The notes: generated by a model from the letters alone, not told the origin. A DNA stretch of 64,000 bases from Rubellicoccus peritrichatus (GCF_033100135.1 NZ_CP136920.1:3529001-3593000), one strand, 5' to 3'; counted from the first letter of the stretch, positions 24,135-34,755 are shown. Made by a program: numbers and translations.

Positions 24135-27100
24135 ATGAGATTGTTCCCATTGAATGCAATTGCGTTTTTACCTTTGTTAGCCGCTGCAGTCCAGCCTCAA
24201 GAAATATTGCTGAATGGCTTGGAGGATTCATCAGAAGTTTGGGTGTCAACATGGGGAATCGACAATGTGAATGTTACGGCCGATGAACCAGCTAATCAGC
24301 GTTTTGGCGTGAGCTCGGTGCGCTTTGATGGCGACAGTGGCTTTGCTGGCAGTAAAGGGGATGTCTCCCTTAAAAAGAATCTCTCAGGCGAATTGGTTGA
24401 AGTATCGCTTCAAGTTGAGCTGGAACCGGACTCAAATGTGAAGCGGACCGGCATTCAGGTTTTAGATGCAGAAGGTGAGTATCTCATGTCTCCCGTTCCG
24501 GGGAATTGGGAAGGGTGGAAGCAGTTGGATTTTGATTTGGCAAACGATGCTTTTGAACCGGCTTATGCTCAGCCTGACAAAAACGGTAAGGTTGACCTGC
24601 CTATTAAAAGTGTGAACTTCATTTGGTTCACTGGCGGTGGAGGCCCCACTTCTGTTACTATTGATGGACTTCTCGGGCGCTCTAATGGCATCGCAGTTCA
24701 TGATCAACTCCAATTCGAAATGCTCCCTCTCGTTGCCTTTGAAGCTGGAGAGAAGGGGCAAGCAGCGATCATGGTTACTAATCACACAGAGGAGTCGGTT
24801 GAGGTGGACCTTGATTATCTGTTGCAGAGAAATCCCAATTTCTATGATAAACGACCACCTCATATGCAACTTGGAAAAGATGAAGCTTTGGCTGCGACTT
24901 CATGGACTGAGAGTGATGGTAAACGTGTAGGTGAGGGGTCTTTGACAGACGGAAATGAGAGTGAAGGCTATAAATTTCATTGGGGAGCTGACCTTGTTGA
25001 AGCTGAGCAGGTGATTGATCTTGCTGAAGTGGTTGAGGTAACAGGATTGGCATATCGTGTGAGACATGGTGATCATATTTACAAAGTAGATATTTCTTCC
25101 TCAACCGATGGTGAGGTTTATGAGCCACTTGCTGAGTTCCAGGGCTTGGACTGGCATCGCAAGTTCGGTAGAAACATTATAGAACCAAAAGAGCCATTTG
25201 AGGCGCGTTTCCTGAAGTTTCGTTATCATAAGGATGGTGAGATCATGCACGCACTATTCCTGCCTCCATACATTTCGGTTTATGATGGCATAGAGGACGA
25301 GGCATTTGATTTTCCCAAAGTAGGTGAGCTTGTTGATTCTGGAACTGTGAGTGTGGAAGTTCCAGCGCGCAGCTTTTCAGTGATCCCTGTCACTTCCAAG
25401 CTTCCACTTGGCACCGGCTCATACTTGTTGGCTGTCCGCTACGTCGGAGATATACAAAATGATCGTTGGATGTCATGGGACAACTGGCTCGTCCTGCCTC
25501 CAGAGATGGACGAAGTTTCTCAGGATTCACCTTTTGGTATCAATGGCTCCCGAACATCTATGGCTCAATGGAACAGAGAGTTGGGCGTTGGGTGGGTTCG
25601 CTTCGAGAATTTGAAATGGCCGATGGTTTCCCCTGAACCAAATGTTTTCAGTTACGATGGTAGCGTTAAGCCATGGCGGATGAATGTAGATGAGTATGTG
25701 AAGTCCTACTATGATCGAGGTATTGCCGTATTGCCTTATCTTTTTCAGGTGCCTGCATTTGAATCGACAGTCCCTGATGGTGTTACTAAAAATATTTATC
25801 AATATGAGCCTAAGGACTTCACTGAATATGGGAAATTTGTGTTCCAGACTGTCGCTCGGTATGGCAGTAAAAAACATCCCGAGTCTGAGCTCCTGACTGA
25901 AGATAAAATATCAGGTTTGGGTTGGATTAATACTTTTGAGCTTTGGAATGAGCCTGATTTGAATGACCCCAATTGGGGGCATTGGGTTGGCGAGTTCAAC
26001 AACTATCTGGAAATGATGCGTGTTGGTGCCGAAGCGGTCAAACGGGCGGACCCTGATGCTCGTATCGCCAATGCCGGGCTAGCGCAAATCGGCCTTGATG
26101 TTGTCGGCCGCTTAAGTCGCTATACCTATGAAGATGGTTTGAGGCCAATTGATTTTCTCGATGTGCTCAGTGTTCACCACTACACTGGGTCAGTAGCACC
26201 AGAGATTGCTACCGTAAATACGAATGTTGATCGTAATGGTAAAACCGAGGGTAAGTTGACTTTCGAAGGACACTTAAGAGAACTCGTCGACTGGCGAGAT
26301 CAAAATAGACCAGAAATGGAAATTTGGATGACGGAAACCGGCTACGATACTGGTGGCCGTAATGAAATTTCTGTCCGATTACAGGCTGCGTGGACGCCGA
26401 GAAATGTTCTCCAGATACTTGGGACGGGAATTGAAAAAGTAATGGTTTACAGGGAATCAGGTTCCAGGCCTTCGCTTTATGCCGCATCCGGTATGCTGGA
26501 CGATAATGCTCGTCCCAGGGGTTCTTTTCTTACCTATGCAACTCTTATTCGGGTAATGGATGGAGCTCATGGCTTTATGCGACTTCCCCATGATGACGAC
26601 AATGTTCGTATTTATGGTGCTGTAAAAAACGGAAAGCCGGTTCTTGCGGCATGGGCGGTGGAAGGTGAGGCTGCATTGGGAATAGACTTCGGTGATGCAA
26701 AAGTGACCGATGCTTTTGGGCATTCATGGAATGAATCAGTTGGAGCTTCTTTTGTGCTTAACGATTTCCCTGTTTACTTCGAGGAGTTAGATGCAACCCT
26801 TCCAGAGAAGTTATTTGTTGAAGCTCGTGAAATTGAAAATGCCCGCAAAGCTGATGTAGAACGCTTACGGCATTTACGCGCTTATCTTTATGACTTCGGT
26901 GAAGCAGGTGTCGGGGCGATGACATTAGGCAGTAGTCGAGCCTATACCGAGATCAAACCGGATTCACTCTTTTCAGAAGAACGTTCTTATGGCTTCCTTG
27001 CTGAGAACGAACAGCGTAGCTCTTTTGATAATCATTGGGTATGGGACTATTTGATCCGTGATGGTCTAAAGGTGCCGGATGACACGTCGTTTCGCGTTAA

Positions 27101-27329
27101 AGCGGAACCAGGTCGCTACCTCGTTCGTGTTATGATTAGCCCTATCGGTACAAATGAGGTTGATGTTACCTTGCAAGGAGTGGAAGGAGATCAAGTCGAG
27201 TTAACCGCATCTGGCCACGGCTCTGTTGTTGAAGCTGAAGTGCAGATTGGAACCGAACCTCTCGATCTCGTTTTTCAGGACTACGGCCAAGTGCACTGGA
27301 TATCAGTAGTTGAACAAGAGAGTGTATAA
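24135..27329 (+). CDS. Secreted clan GH-A glycoside hydrolase (GH39-like) with F5/8 C-like domain
   Basis: 1064 residues with an N-terminal signal peptide (MRLFPLNAIAFLPLLAAAVQ). An N-terminal beta-sandwich is followed by a discoidin (F5/8 C)-like domain at about 255-370 (SLTDGNESEGYKFHW; VDISSSTDGEVYEPL). The TIM barrel runs from about 460 (FGINGSRTSMAQWNRELGV): acid/base Glu606 in LWNEPD and nucleophile Glu734 in WMTETGYD, the two-Glu arrangement of clan GH-A. GH39 (beta-xylosidase/iduronidase type) is the closest family by eye; GH5-like groups remain possible. A beta-rich C-terminal region follows. Probably hydrolyses a surface-bound polysaccharide. It is followed after 20 bases by the deacetylase-like gene. 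Confidence 0.75.
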   Translation: MRLFPLNAIAFLPLLAAAVQPQEILLNGLEDSSEVWVSTWGIDNVNVTADEPANQRFGVSSVRFDGDSGFAGSKGDVSLKKNLSGELVEVSLQVELEPDSNVKRTGIQVLDAEGEYLMSPVPGNWEGWKQLDFDLANDAFEPAYAQPDKNGKVDLPIKSVNFIWFTGGGGPTSVTIDGLLGRSNGIAVHDQLQFEMLPLVAFEAGEKGQAAIMVTNHTEESVEVDLDYLLQRNPNFYDKRPPHMQLGKDEALAATSWTESDGKRVGEGSLTDGNESEGYKFHWGADLVEAEQVIDLAEVVEVTGLAYRVRHGDHIYKVDISSSTDGEVYEPLAEFQGLDWHRKFGRNIIEPKEPFEARFLKFRYHKDGEIMHALFLPPYISVYDGIEDEAFDFPKVGELVDSGTVSVEVPARSFSVIPVTSKLPLGTGSYLLAVRYVGDIQNDRWMSWDNWLVLPPEMDEVSQDSPFGINGSRTSMAQWNRELGVGWVRFENLKWPMVSPEPNVFSYDGSVKPWRMNVDEYVKSYYDRGIAVLPYLFQVPAFESTVPDGVTKNIYQYEPKDFTEYGKFVFQTVARYGSKKHPESELLTEDKISGLGWINTFELWNEPDLNDPNWGHWVGEFNNYLEMMRVGAEAVKRADPDARIANAGLAQIGLDVVGRLSRYTYEDGLRPIDFLDVLSVHHYTGSVAPEIATVNTNVDRNGKTEGKLTFEGHLRELVDWRDQNRPEMEIWMTETGYDTGGRNEISVRLQAAWTPRNVLQILGTGIEKVMVYRESGSRPSLYAASGMLDDNARPRGSFLTYATLIRVMDGAHGFMRLPHDDDNVRIYGAVKNGKPVLAAWAVEGEAALGIDFGDAKVTDAFGHSWNESVGASFVLNDFPVYFEELDATLPEKLFVEAREIENARKADVERLRHLRAYLYDFGEAGVGAMTLGSSRAYTEIKPDSLFSEERSYGFLAENEQRSSFDNHWVWDYLIRDGLKVPDDTSFRVKAEPGRYLVRVMISPIGTNEVDVTLQGVEGDQVELTASGHGSVVEAEVQIGTEPLDLVFQDYGQVHWISVVEQESV

Positions 27330-27349
27330 CGAGCCAATTATCATAATAT

Positions 27350-29125
27350 ATGAATCGAATTTTATTAGCAGGAGTTTCAATAACTACACTATTGGTCAGT
27401 TCACTGATTGGCGTTCAGGCTGCAGACCGGGTCTGGAGATGGTCGTGGCCGGAATTTAATGGACCTGAGCCTGTTGCCGAGGTTTGCGATTTTAAGTATG
27501 GTAAGCGTTGGGTTTACTCAGTTGATATTGATGATACTCCTCTAAGTAATTATACAATATCTTTTCCGGTGCTTTCTGAGTATCATTTTACTGATGCTCC
27601 TCCAGGAATTGCAGGCGGAAACCGTAAGCCATTCGTTGGGAATGCAGCCATATATGCGGCTCGAATAAATCCGACCGATGAAATCTACAATTGGAATCTA
27701 TTGTCCTGGGGGCAGATTCAAGAAATGTGTGAAGCTGGCTGGGGAATTGCAAATCACGCCTATACTAGTGCTGCCTATGGCCTGACCGAGGAACAATTGA
27801 GGGAGGAAATATACTGGAACCAGGTTTTGATTGGTTGGTATACGCCAAACCGGCGTGCTACAAATTACTTTGTCTATCCAAGTGGAGATACTGCATATCG
27901 ACCATACCTCGCTGATTACGGTATTCTTGCCGGTGGAATTCAAGGTGGCCCTCCAACGAATATTAACAGTAGTAATCTTGACTGGACAGATCTTAAAAGG
28001 ATCAATCTTGATGAGCCTGTTTGGAGCCAAAGCGATGATCCATACGTTTGGTTTCCAGACCCTCCGAAGGACGGAGATGTCTTTGTTGATTTTACGCATT
28101 GGATGGAAACGGACCCTGAGCATCCGAATCGCGTTCGTTGGTCAGAGCGCCTTGGTATGATTGAGTCGCTTTATGGCGAGCACGGAGCAGACGATGTATG
28201 GTCCACATCAATTGACGAAGCAGTGGCTTATGATGTCGCAAGGCATAATGCCAGTGTTGATGTTTCTAATAATCAGGTGACGCTTACTTTAGGAGGAAAT
28301 GCTCCTTCTACTTCTTTGACTTTGAAAATAACAGGTATCCCTGAATCTGTGCCGCTTACTGCTCCAAAAGATGGATTGCTTTATCGACAGGGTGATGTTG
28401 TTTGGGTAACGACTCCTTCGCTTGGTGGCCCGGTTGGTAGTCGTCTTCCTTCACCGAATCTTCGCTGTATCTACAATGGGCCTGTTAAGGATCTTGATTG
28501 GCCGGAAACAGTTGAGCTCGCTGGTGTGCGTATTCTTCAACATGGAGGAAAGGCTGATGAAACAATATCTGTAGATGTTGTTGAGCCGGACGGTGAGTTG
28601 CTCGAAATCGGGTCATCGACAGGAACGCTTTGGGCAGTATGGATGCTGTTCGCCTCGGTGCCCAATGAAAAACCATGGTCAGCAAAAGGGCTTCGTGTTA
28701 CAGGGAATACCAATGCTCACAAGAAAATGGAGGTCTGGGCAGTAGATCCAATCAATGCCTGGCGAGAAAATTATTTCCAAAATCGAGACTCAAGCGGCGA
28801 TGCAGAAGATTATGCTGACTGTGATGGAGACCAATTTAGCAATTTTGCGGAATATGCCTTTTGCTCAGATCCTAGAGACAGTTCCAGTAGGCCTATTGCT
28901 TTAGCAGTCGAACCGACTTCTGACAAAGCTCTCGGAATTGAAATCCTATGTCGGGCTGGTCTTGTGGTTCCAACATATACAGCGGAATATTCTCTGGATA
29001 TGAAAAAATGGACGGTAGGTGGCGAGCTTGATGGCGCACCTTTCGACAATGGTGATGGCACCTTGACTGCTCGTTTTAGATCACCTGCTGCTCTTCATCG
29101 CTTTTTAAGAGTATTTGCGAATTAG
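27350..29125 (+). CDS. Secreted polysaccharide deacetylase-like protein
   Basis: 591 residues with signal peptide (MNRILLAGVSITTLLVSSLIGVQA). The NodB-like region is recognisable by SVDIDDTPL (57-65), ANHAYTS (134-140) and FVYPSGD (174-180). The second metal His of the usual HxxxH motif is replaced (His136, Ser140), so the enzyme may be inactive or use another metal arrangement. A beta-rich part follows, then a calcium-binding type DCDGDQFSNFAEYAFCSDP near 490-508, as in many verrucomicrobial exoenzymes, and about 80 more residues. It lies between the GH39-like and esterase genes, spaced 20 and 6 bases, so the three probably form one operon. Confidence 0.6.
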   Translation: MNRILLAGVSITTLLVSSLIGVQAADRVWRWSWPEFNGPEPVAEVCDFKYGKRWVYSVDIDDTPLSNYTISFPVLSEYHFTDAPPGIAGGNRKPFVGNAAIYAARINPTDEIYNWNLLSWGQIQEMCEAGWGIANHAYTSAAYGLTEEQLREEIYWNQVLIGWYTPNRRATNYFVYPSGDTAYRPYLADYGILAGGIQGGPPTNINSSNLDWTDLKRINLDEPVWSQSDDPYVWFPDPPKDGDVFVDFTHWMETDPEHPNRVRWSERLGMIESLYGEHGADDVWSTSIDEAVAYDVARHNASVDVSNNQVTLTLGGNAPSTSLTLKITGIPESVPLTAPKDGLLYRQGDVVWVTTPSLGGPVGSRLPSPNLRCIYNGPVKDLDWPETVELAGVRILQHGGKADETISVDVVEPDGELLEIGSSTGTLWAVWMLFASVPNEKPWSAKGLRVTGNTNAHKKMEVWAVDPINAWRENYFQNRDSSGDAEDYADCDGDQFSNFAEYAFCSDPRDSSSRPIALAVEPTSDKALGIEILCRAGLVVPTYTAEYSLDMKKWTVGGELDGAPFDNGDGTLTARFRSPAALHRFLRVFAN

Positions 29126-29131
29126 AGTAGC

Positions 29132-32100
29132 ATGGAAACAACCCCTTACTCACCCATTAAACGAATGAACTTTTACTCAAAACTTTTCGCAATGGCAACT
29201 GCCTTGCTCGTTGTTACTCAAATTGCAATCGCAGTCACTTATCCGACCGTTAACTCCACAAATTTCCCTTCCGGGACCTACGATGACGGTAATCCAGTTC
29301 CCCTGAATTATCGATACTTTATTCCTGTCAATTACGATGCTGATGATACTAATACACTATACCCGCTTGTTTTATTTCTTCATGGTGCGGGTGAGAAAGG
29401 TTCAGATAATAGCAGACAGTTGAACGGCAACGCTAACAAGGCGATGATCTTTATCTCGAGTGCCAATCCTGATAACCAGACTGACTATCCTTGTTTCTGG
29501 GTTGCACCCCAGTGTTCATTGGGGGACTGGGGTGATAGTTATCTTCCTGCGCAACTTCAGGGAATGCTGGATCATTTTATTGAAAATTATAATATCGATC
29601 CGGATCGCATCTATATTACTGGCCTTTCCATGGGGGGCGGTGGCACCATTAGCCAAATCGCTGCTTACCCGCAACGTTATGCGGCAGCAAATCCTATCTG
29701 TGGGTGGTTCAATGGTGATGCAGCCCCCTACGCTCATATCCCACTCTGGGCTTTTCATTGCGCGGACGACGGAGTCGTCGGAGTCAATGGCTCTGATAGT
29801 ATCGTTGGGGGGATGCGATGGCTTGGTGGCACTGCAAACTACACGCGCTATAATACTGGAGGTCATGGTGGGGCGTGGACTAGAGCCTACAATTCGGCAT
29901 CTCCATTGGTGCCTTGGATGATGGCGCAGCGGCGAGGCCAGAAGCCAATCTCACAGCATGGCCCTTATGTGAATATAACCTCTCCAGTTTCTTCTCTACA
30001 TGCATCTACGTCGGCCAGTAACCTTGCGGTTGCTGGGGATGCTGACGCAGACACTACGTCTGTGAAAACACGTAACGATACACTCTTTCAGGATGGAACA
30101 ACAAGCGGAACGACAAACTGGAATTCCACTATCAACTCACTTAAAGTCGGTGAGAATCGCATCTATGTTGAATCTGAAACAGTTGCCTATGTTGCACCGG
30201 GAAATGGAAAAACGACAACCAACAGTTTCATTTATGTAAATAGAGCCAGCGGCGGAGATGCCGTACAGCCGGTGGTGACTATCACAGTGCCAACGACAGA
30301 TGATACTTATTCTACAGCGAGCTCTACCGTGGACATTGCCGGAACGGTAACAGATAATGTCGGTGTGACGGATTTATCATGGTCTAACAATCGAGGAGGC
30401 GGTGATAGCATCACGATAGGCTCTTCATGGCAATACGATGGAATCGTTCTGGAACAGGGTGCTAACGTTATTACGATTACCGCAAAAGATGCAGACAATA
30501 ATGTCGGTATTGAGACTATAACCGTTATCAATTCTACAAATTTGCTTCCTAAAGCAGTTGATGATTCTGTGACAACAGTTGAGGGAGTTGCACTGCTTAT
30601 CGATGTTCTTGCCAATGACAGTGACCCGGAACCGGGCCCTCAACCATTATTTGTTTCAAATGTTTTCAGTCCAGCCAATGGATATACGCTTATTCAAGGG
30701 ACCCAGATACTCTACACCCCAAAGCTGAACTTCAGTGGAATCGATTTCTTCGATTATGTAATTTCTGATGGTGAATTTGTGCGAACAGGAACGGTTCAGG
30801 TTATGGTGGAGGAGGGAAGCAGCCCTAAAGGTATTCTGTTTCAACAGGATTTCGAATCTTCGCAATCCGTTGCAGATTTCATAAGTACAACAGATTCACA
30901 AGATAGCAAATTTGATGATATCAGTGCTGAGATTGACGGAGGGAGTTGGAGTATTGCTAATGGTAGTCTGCAACTTTCACGGCCGGGACTTTCATCCACG
31001 GATAATGATGGAGGTTTGGCGAGAATAGGTGGAAATATACTGGAGGATTCCGCACTACTACGGTTTACATTTGAAATTGGAATTGGTGATATCGATGAGT
31101 TCTGGAATAGACTGTTTCAAATTGAGATTGGTGCTTGGGATTCAGTGGAGGATTATGGCGATTTTGGTGTTTTCTCTCGATACTATCAGCAGCTTGATGT
31201 CATCGGCTATAATCCCGGAAATTATGTCCTGTCTTATAATGGAGTGAGGTCATCTACAATTCCTGCGGATGGTGTGGTTCGTGAGATCAATTGGTATCTA
31301 AACAGGTCCGGTTCCCAGACTACTTATACCGGTCCGGATGGGCAGACTCATTCCCTGGCTAATGACCGGAGTGATATTTGGATCGATTCAACGCTTTTGT
31401 TTGATGATGTTGAACGAGGAAACTATCCAGGTACAGTTGTAAATGACTTTCGCTTTCGTTTCTCCGAGGACATTGGTTTTACGACATTAGTTGATAGGAT
31501 CACCGTAAGTGATGTCTTCAATGACATAACCAACTTTGCTCCGGAAGTAACTGTGGCTGACGATGTGTCGTTTGAACTACCAACGAACATGGTTGAAATT
31601 AGTGGTTCATATACGGATGATGGAATGCCGGTAAATGAAACAGTGACGACGGTTTGGACGCAAGTGGGTGGACCTGCAATCGCCAATATCGAAAATCCAA
31701 ATACGGTTGCGACGAATGTGAATTTTGAGATAGCTGGTACTTATGTGTTCCGCCTAACCGTCGATGATTCCAATAAGGCTGGGTTTGCGGATATTAGCGT
31801 TACAGTCAGCGAATCGAGTCCGGGAACCCCAGGAATGTATGGCATTTGGGCGACTAATAATGGACTTACTGGTGCCGATGCATTTGAAGCCGGTGACCCT
31901 GACGGAGATCGAATTGCGAATATACTTGAGTTTGTTTTCAACCTCGATCCAGTGAGCCGCAATAGCACTATGCCCATGGTTTTGGAAGTTTCCCATGAGG
32001 AAGGGGCAGAGGATTATATGAAATTCAAATTTGACCGTGTCGAGGATTTGGGTGACGCCACAGTAAAAGTTGAAGTTTCTGATGATATGATAAATTGGTA

Positions 32101-32230
32101 TTCCGGGCCTTCTTATGTGCTACAGGCTATGCCGGTTTCCAATGGCGATGGCACTGTCGAAGTCGAAGTCATTGACCGTACTCCTTTGCCAGCATCTACA
32201 GGCCGCTTTATTCGCCTGAGCGTTGAATAA
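29132..32230 (+). CDS. Secreted CE1-like esterase, second paralogue, with cadherin-like and PKD domains
   Basis: 1032 residues. The first approximately 470 residues align closely with the esterase at 12777: signal peptide, catalytic domain with Ser166 (GLSMG), Asp213 (HCADDG) and His245 (GGHGG), and two Ig-like regions. Beyond that the architecture differs: a cadherin-like domain (about 475-570, DVLANDSDPEPG), a LamG-like beta region (about 575-800), a PKD-like domain (805-905) and a DPDGDRIANILEFVFNLDP calcium-type motif near 925-943 before the C-terminal domain. Probably deacylates the same substrate class. It starts 6 bases after the deacetylase-like gene; Met12 (29165) is an alternative start. 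Confidence 0.85.
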   Translation: METTPYSPIKRMNFYSKLFAMATALLVVTQIAIAVTYPTVNSTNFPSGTYDDGNPVPLNYRYFIPVNYDADDTNTLYPLVLFLHGAGEKGSDNSRQLNGNANKAMIFISSANPDNQTDYPCFWVAPQCSLGDWGDSYLPAQLQGMLDHFIENYNIDPDRIYITGLSMGGGGTISQIAAYPQRYAAANPICGWFNGDAAPYAHIPLWAFHCADDGVVGVNGSDSIVGGMRWLGGTANYTRYNTGGHGGAWTRAYNSASPLVPWMMAQRRGQKPISQHGPYVNITSPVSSLHASTSASNLAVAGDADADTTSVKTRNDTLFQDGTTSGTTNWNSTINSLKVGENRIYVESETVAYVAPGNGKTTTNSFIYVNRASGGDAVQPVVTITVPTTDDTYSTASSTVDIAGTVTDNVGVTDLSWSNNRGGGDSITIGSSWQYDGIVLEQGANVITITAKDADNNVGIETITVINSTNLLPKAVDDSVTTVEGVALLIDVLANDSDPEPGPQPLFVSNVFSPANGYTLIQGTQILYTPKLNFSGIDFFDYVISDGEFVRTGTVQVMVEEGSSPKGILFQQDFESSQSVADFISTTDSQDSKFDDISAEIDGGSWSIANGSLQLSRPGLSSTDNDGGLARIGGNILEDSALLRFTFEIGIGDIDEFWNRLFQIEIGAWDSVEDYGDFGVFSRYYQQLDVIGYNPGNYVLSYNGVRSSTIPADGVVREINWYLNRSGSQTTYTGPDGQTHSLANDRSDIWIDSTLLFDDVERGNYPGTVVNDFRFRFSEDIGFTTLVDRITVSDVFNDITNFAPEVTVADDVSFELPTNMVEISGSYTDDGMPVNETVTTVWTQVGGPAIANIENPNTVATNVNFEIAGTYVFRLTVDDSNKAGFADISVTVSESSPGTPGMYGIWATNNGLTGADAFEAGDPDGDRIANILEFVFNLDPVSRNSTMPMVLEVSHEEGAEDYMKFKFDRVEDLGDATVKVEVSDDMINWYSGPSYVLQAMPVSNGDGTVEVEVIDRTPLPASTGRFIRLSVE

Positions 32231-32343
32231 CACGAATGGAGTCATTTCTCCGGGTCATAAAAAAATCATCCCTTTGGTGCTGTCGGCGATGGTAGAATCG
32301 TGTGTATTGTTTCGACGCTGATCAGTATTTGCCCCATGAGGGT

Positions 32344-34425
32344 TTACTGATTTAAAATGACATGCTCATCATCTTTGCAATCAATTGCTTGTGTGATATT
32401 CGAGTGTTGGACGAGAGCCCATGTTAATGGAGGTAAGGTCAGATCATGGTTGTCTGAATTTGTCCGTTGGCATGCAGCCAATACGGATTTACCAGATAGG
32501 GAAATACGCTTTTCGCTATGCGTCCAGTTACATATGCCAACTGCGTCATTTTTTGGCTGATGGTGAGTCAGAGGGATTTCGACCAAGCCATTGTTGCGGC
32601 CAGCATTGCTTTTAATTCCTTCGTCGAGTAGCAGTTTCTTCCAAAAATGATGACGTGATACGTCATCTAGATGGCTACCCACTATATAGATTTTTCCTTT
32701 CCCGAAGTTTCTTCGAATTCCCCATGCCTGGCCCTTGAAGCGCTCTGTTGTATAAGTTCCGATGACTTCATCCTGCAGGCCAGGTTCGAAGATAGCGGCG
32801 AATTGGCTGGTCGTTCCTGGGAGGCCGTTGATTTCAACATTGAGCTCACCTGCGGCGATGAGATTTTTGGTTTCGAATCCGATTCGCTCTTCTAGATCGC
32901 CGAGTATAGCCTGCTGCGGGATTGTGTTGTCCTGATCTAAAAAGCCTGTGTAAGGCCCGATTACCCAGGTGCTTCCGTTGTCTTCGACCATTGTACAGAG
33001 TTGCTCAAGTAACTCGGGCCTTATGTACGGCAGGTAAGGAGTATAGAGGAGTGGGTAACTATCGAATGCAGCTTCGTCTAGGATGACATCCCGCCAGACA
33101 TTCAGATTTGACAGAGTCTCATAGCATTCAAGAAGTCGCTTGTTGTAATCAAAATTAGTTTCAATGCCTCCAGCACGATCCAGAAAGCTAAAGCGTGCAT
33201 TATAGTCTGATGTGATTAAAGCAACCTCGGCACGTGTGGGACGATAGTCCTTCAGTACGGAACTCAGGAGATTCTTAGTTTCAACTGCTTCTTTCGCATT
33301 CTCCCATCCACTGGTGTGTCGGCCAGATACATGGAGCATTGCTTCATGAAAAATTTCAGCACCTCCGGGTTGTTGTCTCCAGGGCCAGAAGCAAAAACCT
33401 TTGCCCCCCATACAATAGTTTATGAATGAGTGGCAGCTAATCCAACCTTCTCGGTAAAGGGCATTATCGATGAAGCCTTCAGCGGATGTCTCCATCGTGA
33501 TAAACTTTGCAGTGGGGTTAAGGTTGCGCAGTAAATCGTAGCGATATTGAATGCCCTCCCGAGTGTTCTCGTATGTGTAGACATCGGCAGAAGGAAAGTC
33601 CAGATGACGGCTTAAACGCCATTCATCCTGATGCGAAGTACTGTTGTGTGTTACTGGTGCGTCACTGTAAGCTTTGATAATATCTATCTGCTCTTTTTGA
33701 AATTCTGCGATCATGTCTGACATGAACCGACGGTAGTTGAGTTTCAGTGATAGATTATGCGTGTAGTAAGTTAATTGATAGGGTGGGGGCACATCATTGA
33801 AGTCGCAGTAGGTTTGGCTCCAGATAACCGTTTTCCACGCCTCATTCAGTTTCTCAATAGTTCCATAACGTTTTTCAAGCCATTGATGCCATCGCTTCAC
33901 TGATGCTTCGCTCATTGAGCGTTGCTGATGCGAGCCCAGTTCGTTATCAATTTGCCATGCAATCAATGCAGGGTGTTCACCAAAATGATCAGCTATGATT
34001 TCTGTGATTTTACGTGAGTAACTGCGGAAATCATCATTATTGTAACATGCATGTTGTCTAGCACCATGCATGTGCTTATAACCATCGGCTTCAACATAAC
34101 CTATCTCCGGGTGCTTTTTAAGAAGCCAGCTTGGAGGTGCAGCAGTAGGTGTACACAGGATGGCTCCAATGCCATTTTTATATAGCAGGTCAAGTGCATC
34201 TTCTAGCCATGTGAGATCATATTTCCCTTCACTGGGTTCTAGTTTTCCCCAGGCAAATTCGCCGAGCCTGGCTGTGTTAAAGCCGAGGTTCCTCATTTCC
34301 TCCATGTCTTCTTCCCAAATGGAGCGAGACCATTGTTCCGGATACCATGCAGAGCCCAGAATTAGCTCATCCCGATTCGCCGTATGCTTATTCTTATCCT
34401 TCATAGAAAGTATACTTGAGTCCAT
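32344..34425 (-). CDS. GH42 beta-galactosidase
   Basis: Family 42 enzyme of 693 residues: TIM barrel from LILGSAWYPEQW (21-32), acid/base Glu162 in WQIDNELGSH, nucleophile Glu312 in TMETSAEGF, then a trimerisation-like domain and a small C-terminal beta domain. No signal peptide, so it should act on imported galactosides in the cytoplasm. The 61536 gene encodes a paralogue of similar length with the same motifs. It converges with the esterase operon and its upstream gap (34426-34755) is shared with no other start. Reaction by family: release of terminal beta-D-galactose; some GH42 members prefer arabinosides. Confidence 0.9.
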   Translation of the reverse strand: MDSSILSMKDKNKHTANRDELILGSAWYPEQWSRSIWEEDMEEMRNLGFNTARLGEFAWGKLEPSEGKYDLTWLEDALDLLYKNGIGAILCTPTAAPPSWLLKKHPEIGYVEADGYKHMHGARQHACYNNDDFRSYSRKITEIIADHFGEHPALIAWQIDNELGSHQQRSMSEASVKRWHQWLEKRYGTIEKLNEAWKTVIWSQTYCDFNDVPPPYQLTYYTHNLSLKLNYRRFMSDMIAEFQKEQIDIIKAYSDAPVTHNSTSHQDEWRLSRHLDFPSADVYTYENTREGIQYRYDLLRNLNPTAKFITMETSAEGFIDNALYREGWISCHSFINYCMGGKGFCFWPWRQQPGGAEIFHEAMLHVSGRHTSGWENAKEAVETKNLLSSVLKDYRPTRAEVALITSDYNARFSFLDRAGGIETNFDYNKRLLECYETLSNLNVWRDVILDEAAFDSYPLLYTPYLPYIRPELLEQLCTMVEDNGSTWVIGPYTGFLDQDNTIPQQAILGDLEERIGFETKNLIAAGELNVEINGLPGTTSQFAAIFEPGLQDEVIGTYTTERFKGQAWGIRRNFGKGKIYIVGSHLDDVSRHHFWKKLLLDEGIKSNAGRNNGLVEIPLTHHQPKNDAVGICNWTHSEKRISLSGKSVLAACQRTNSDNHDLTLPPLTWALVQHSNITQAIDCKDDEHVILNQ

Positions 34426-34755
34426 TTTTGGACTTAAATAATATCTTCTAAAAGGCTACACCAACGCGAGGGTTATATACTTCCTGATTTGAATATCCGA
34501 TATGATAATGTGCTGTACCTTTTGACTTCAGGTCGCGTCATCATGAATGGTTCTCATTAATTCTGATTTCCTTGGCTTTCGCTTGTATCAATTGGTTTCC
34601 GCTTTTAGTCGGTTTGACAATTTACGCCATGATTGTCTTCCTTAAATACGATTCATATATAAATGAAATAAAGTGCTCGGGCGTGCATGTTAGGTTTCAA
34701 GCATATAAACTTATTGCTTGAGCATTGAAGCCCTTTAGGGCGCAGTCAGAAATGC
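34426..34755. other. Intergenic region, no gene seen
   Basis: Gap of 330 bases between two minus-strand genes. It must hold the promoter of the GH42 gene, but no convincing -35/-10 pair was found. Minor self-complementary pieces occur: ATATCCGATAT (34493-34503), CAAGCA/TGCTTG around 34700-34722 and GCCCTTTAGGGC near 34731, none with a T-run. Confidence 0.5.

Noticed and set aside
34493-34503. ATATCCGATAT palindrome as an operator
   Set aside because: Short, low complexity and single; unlike the repeated families.
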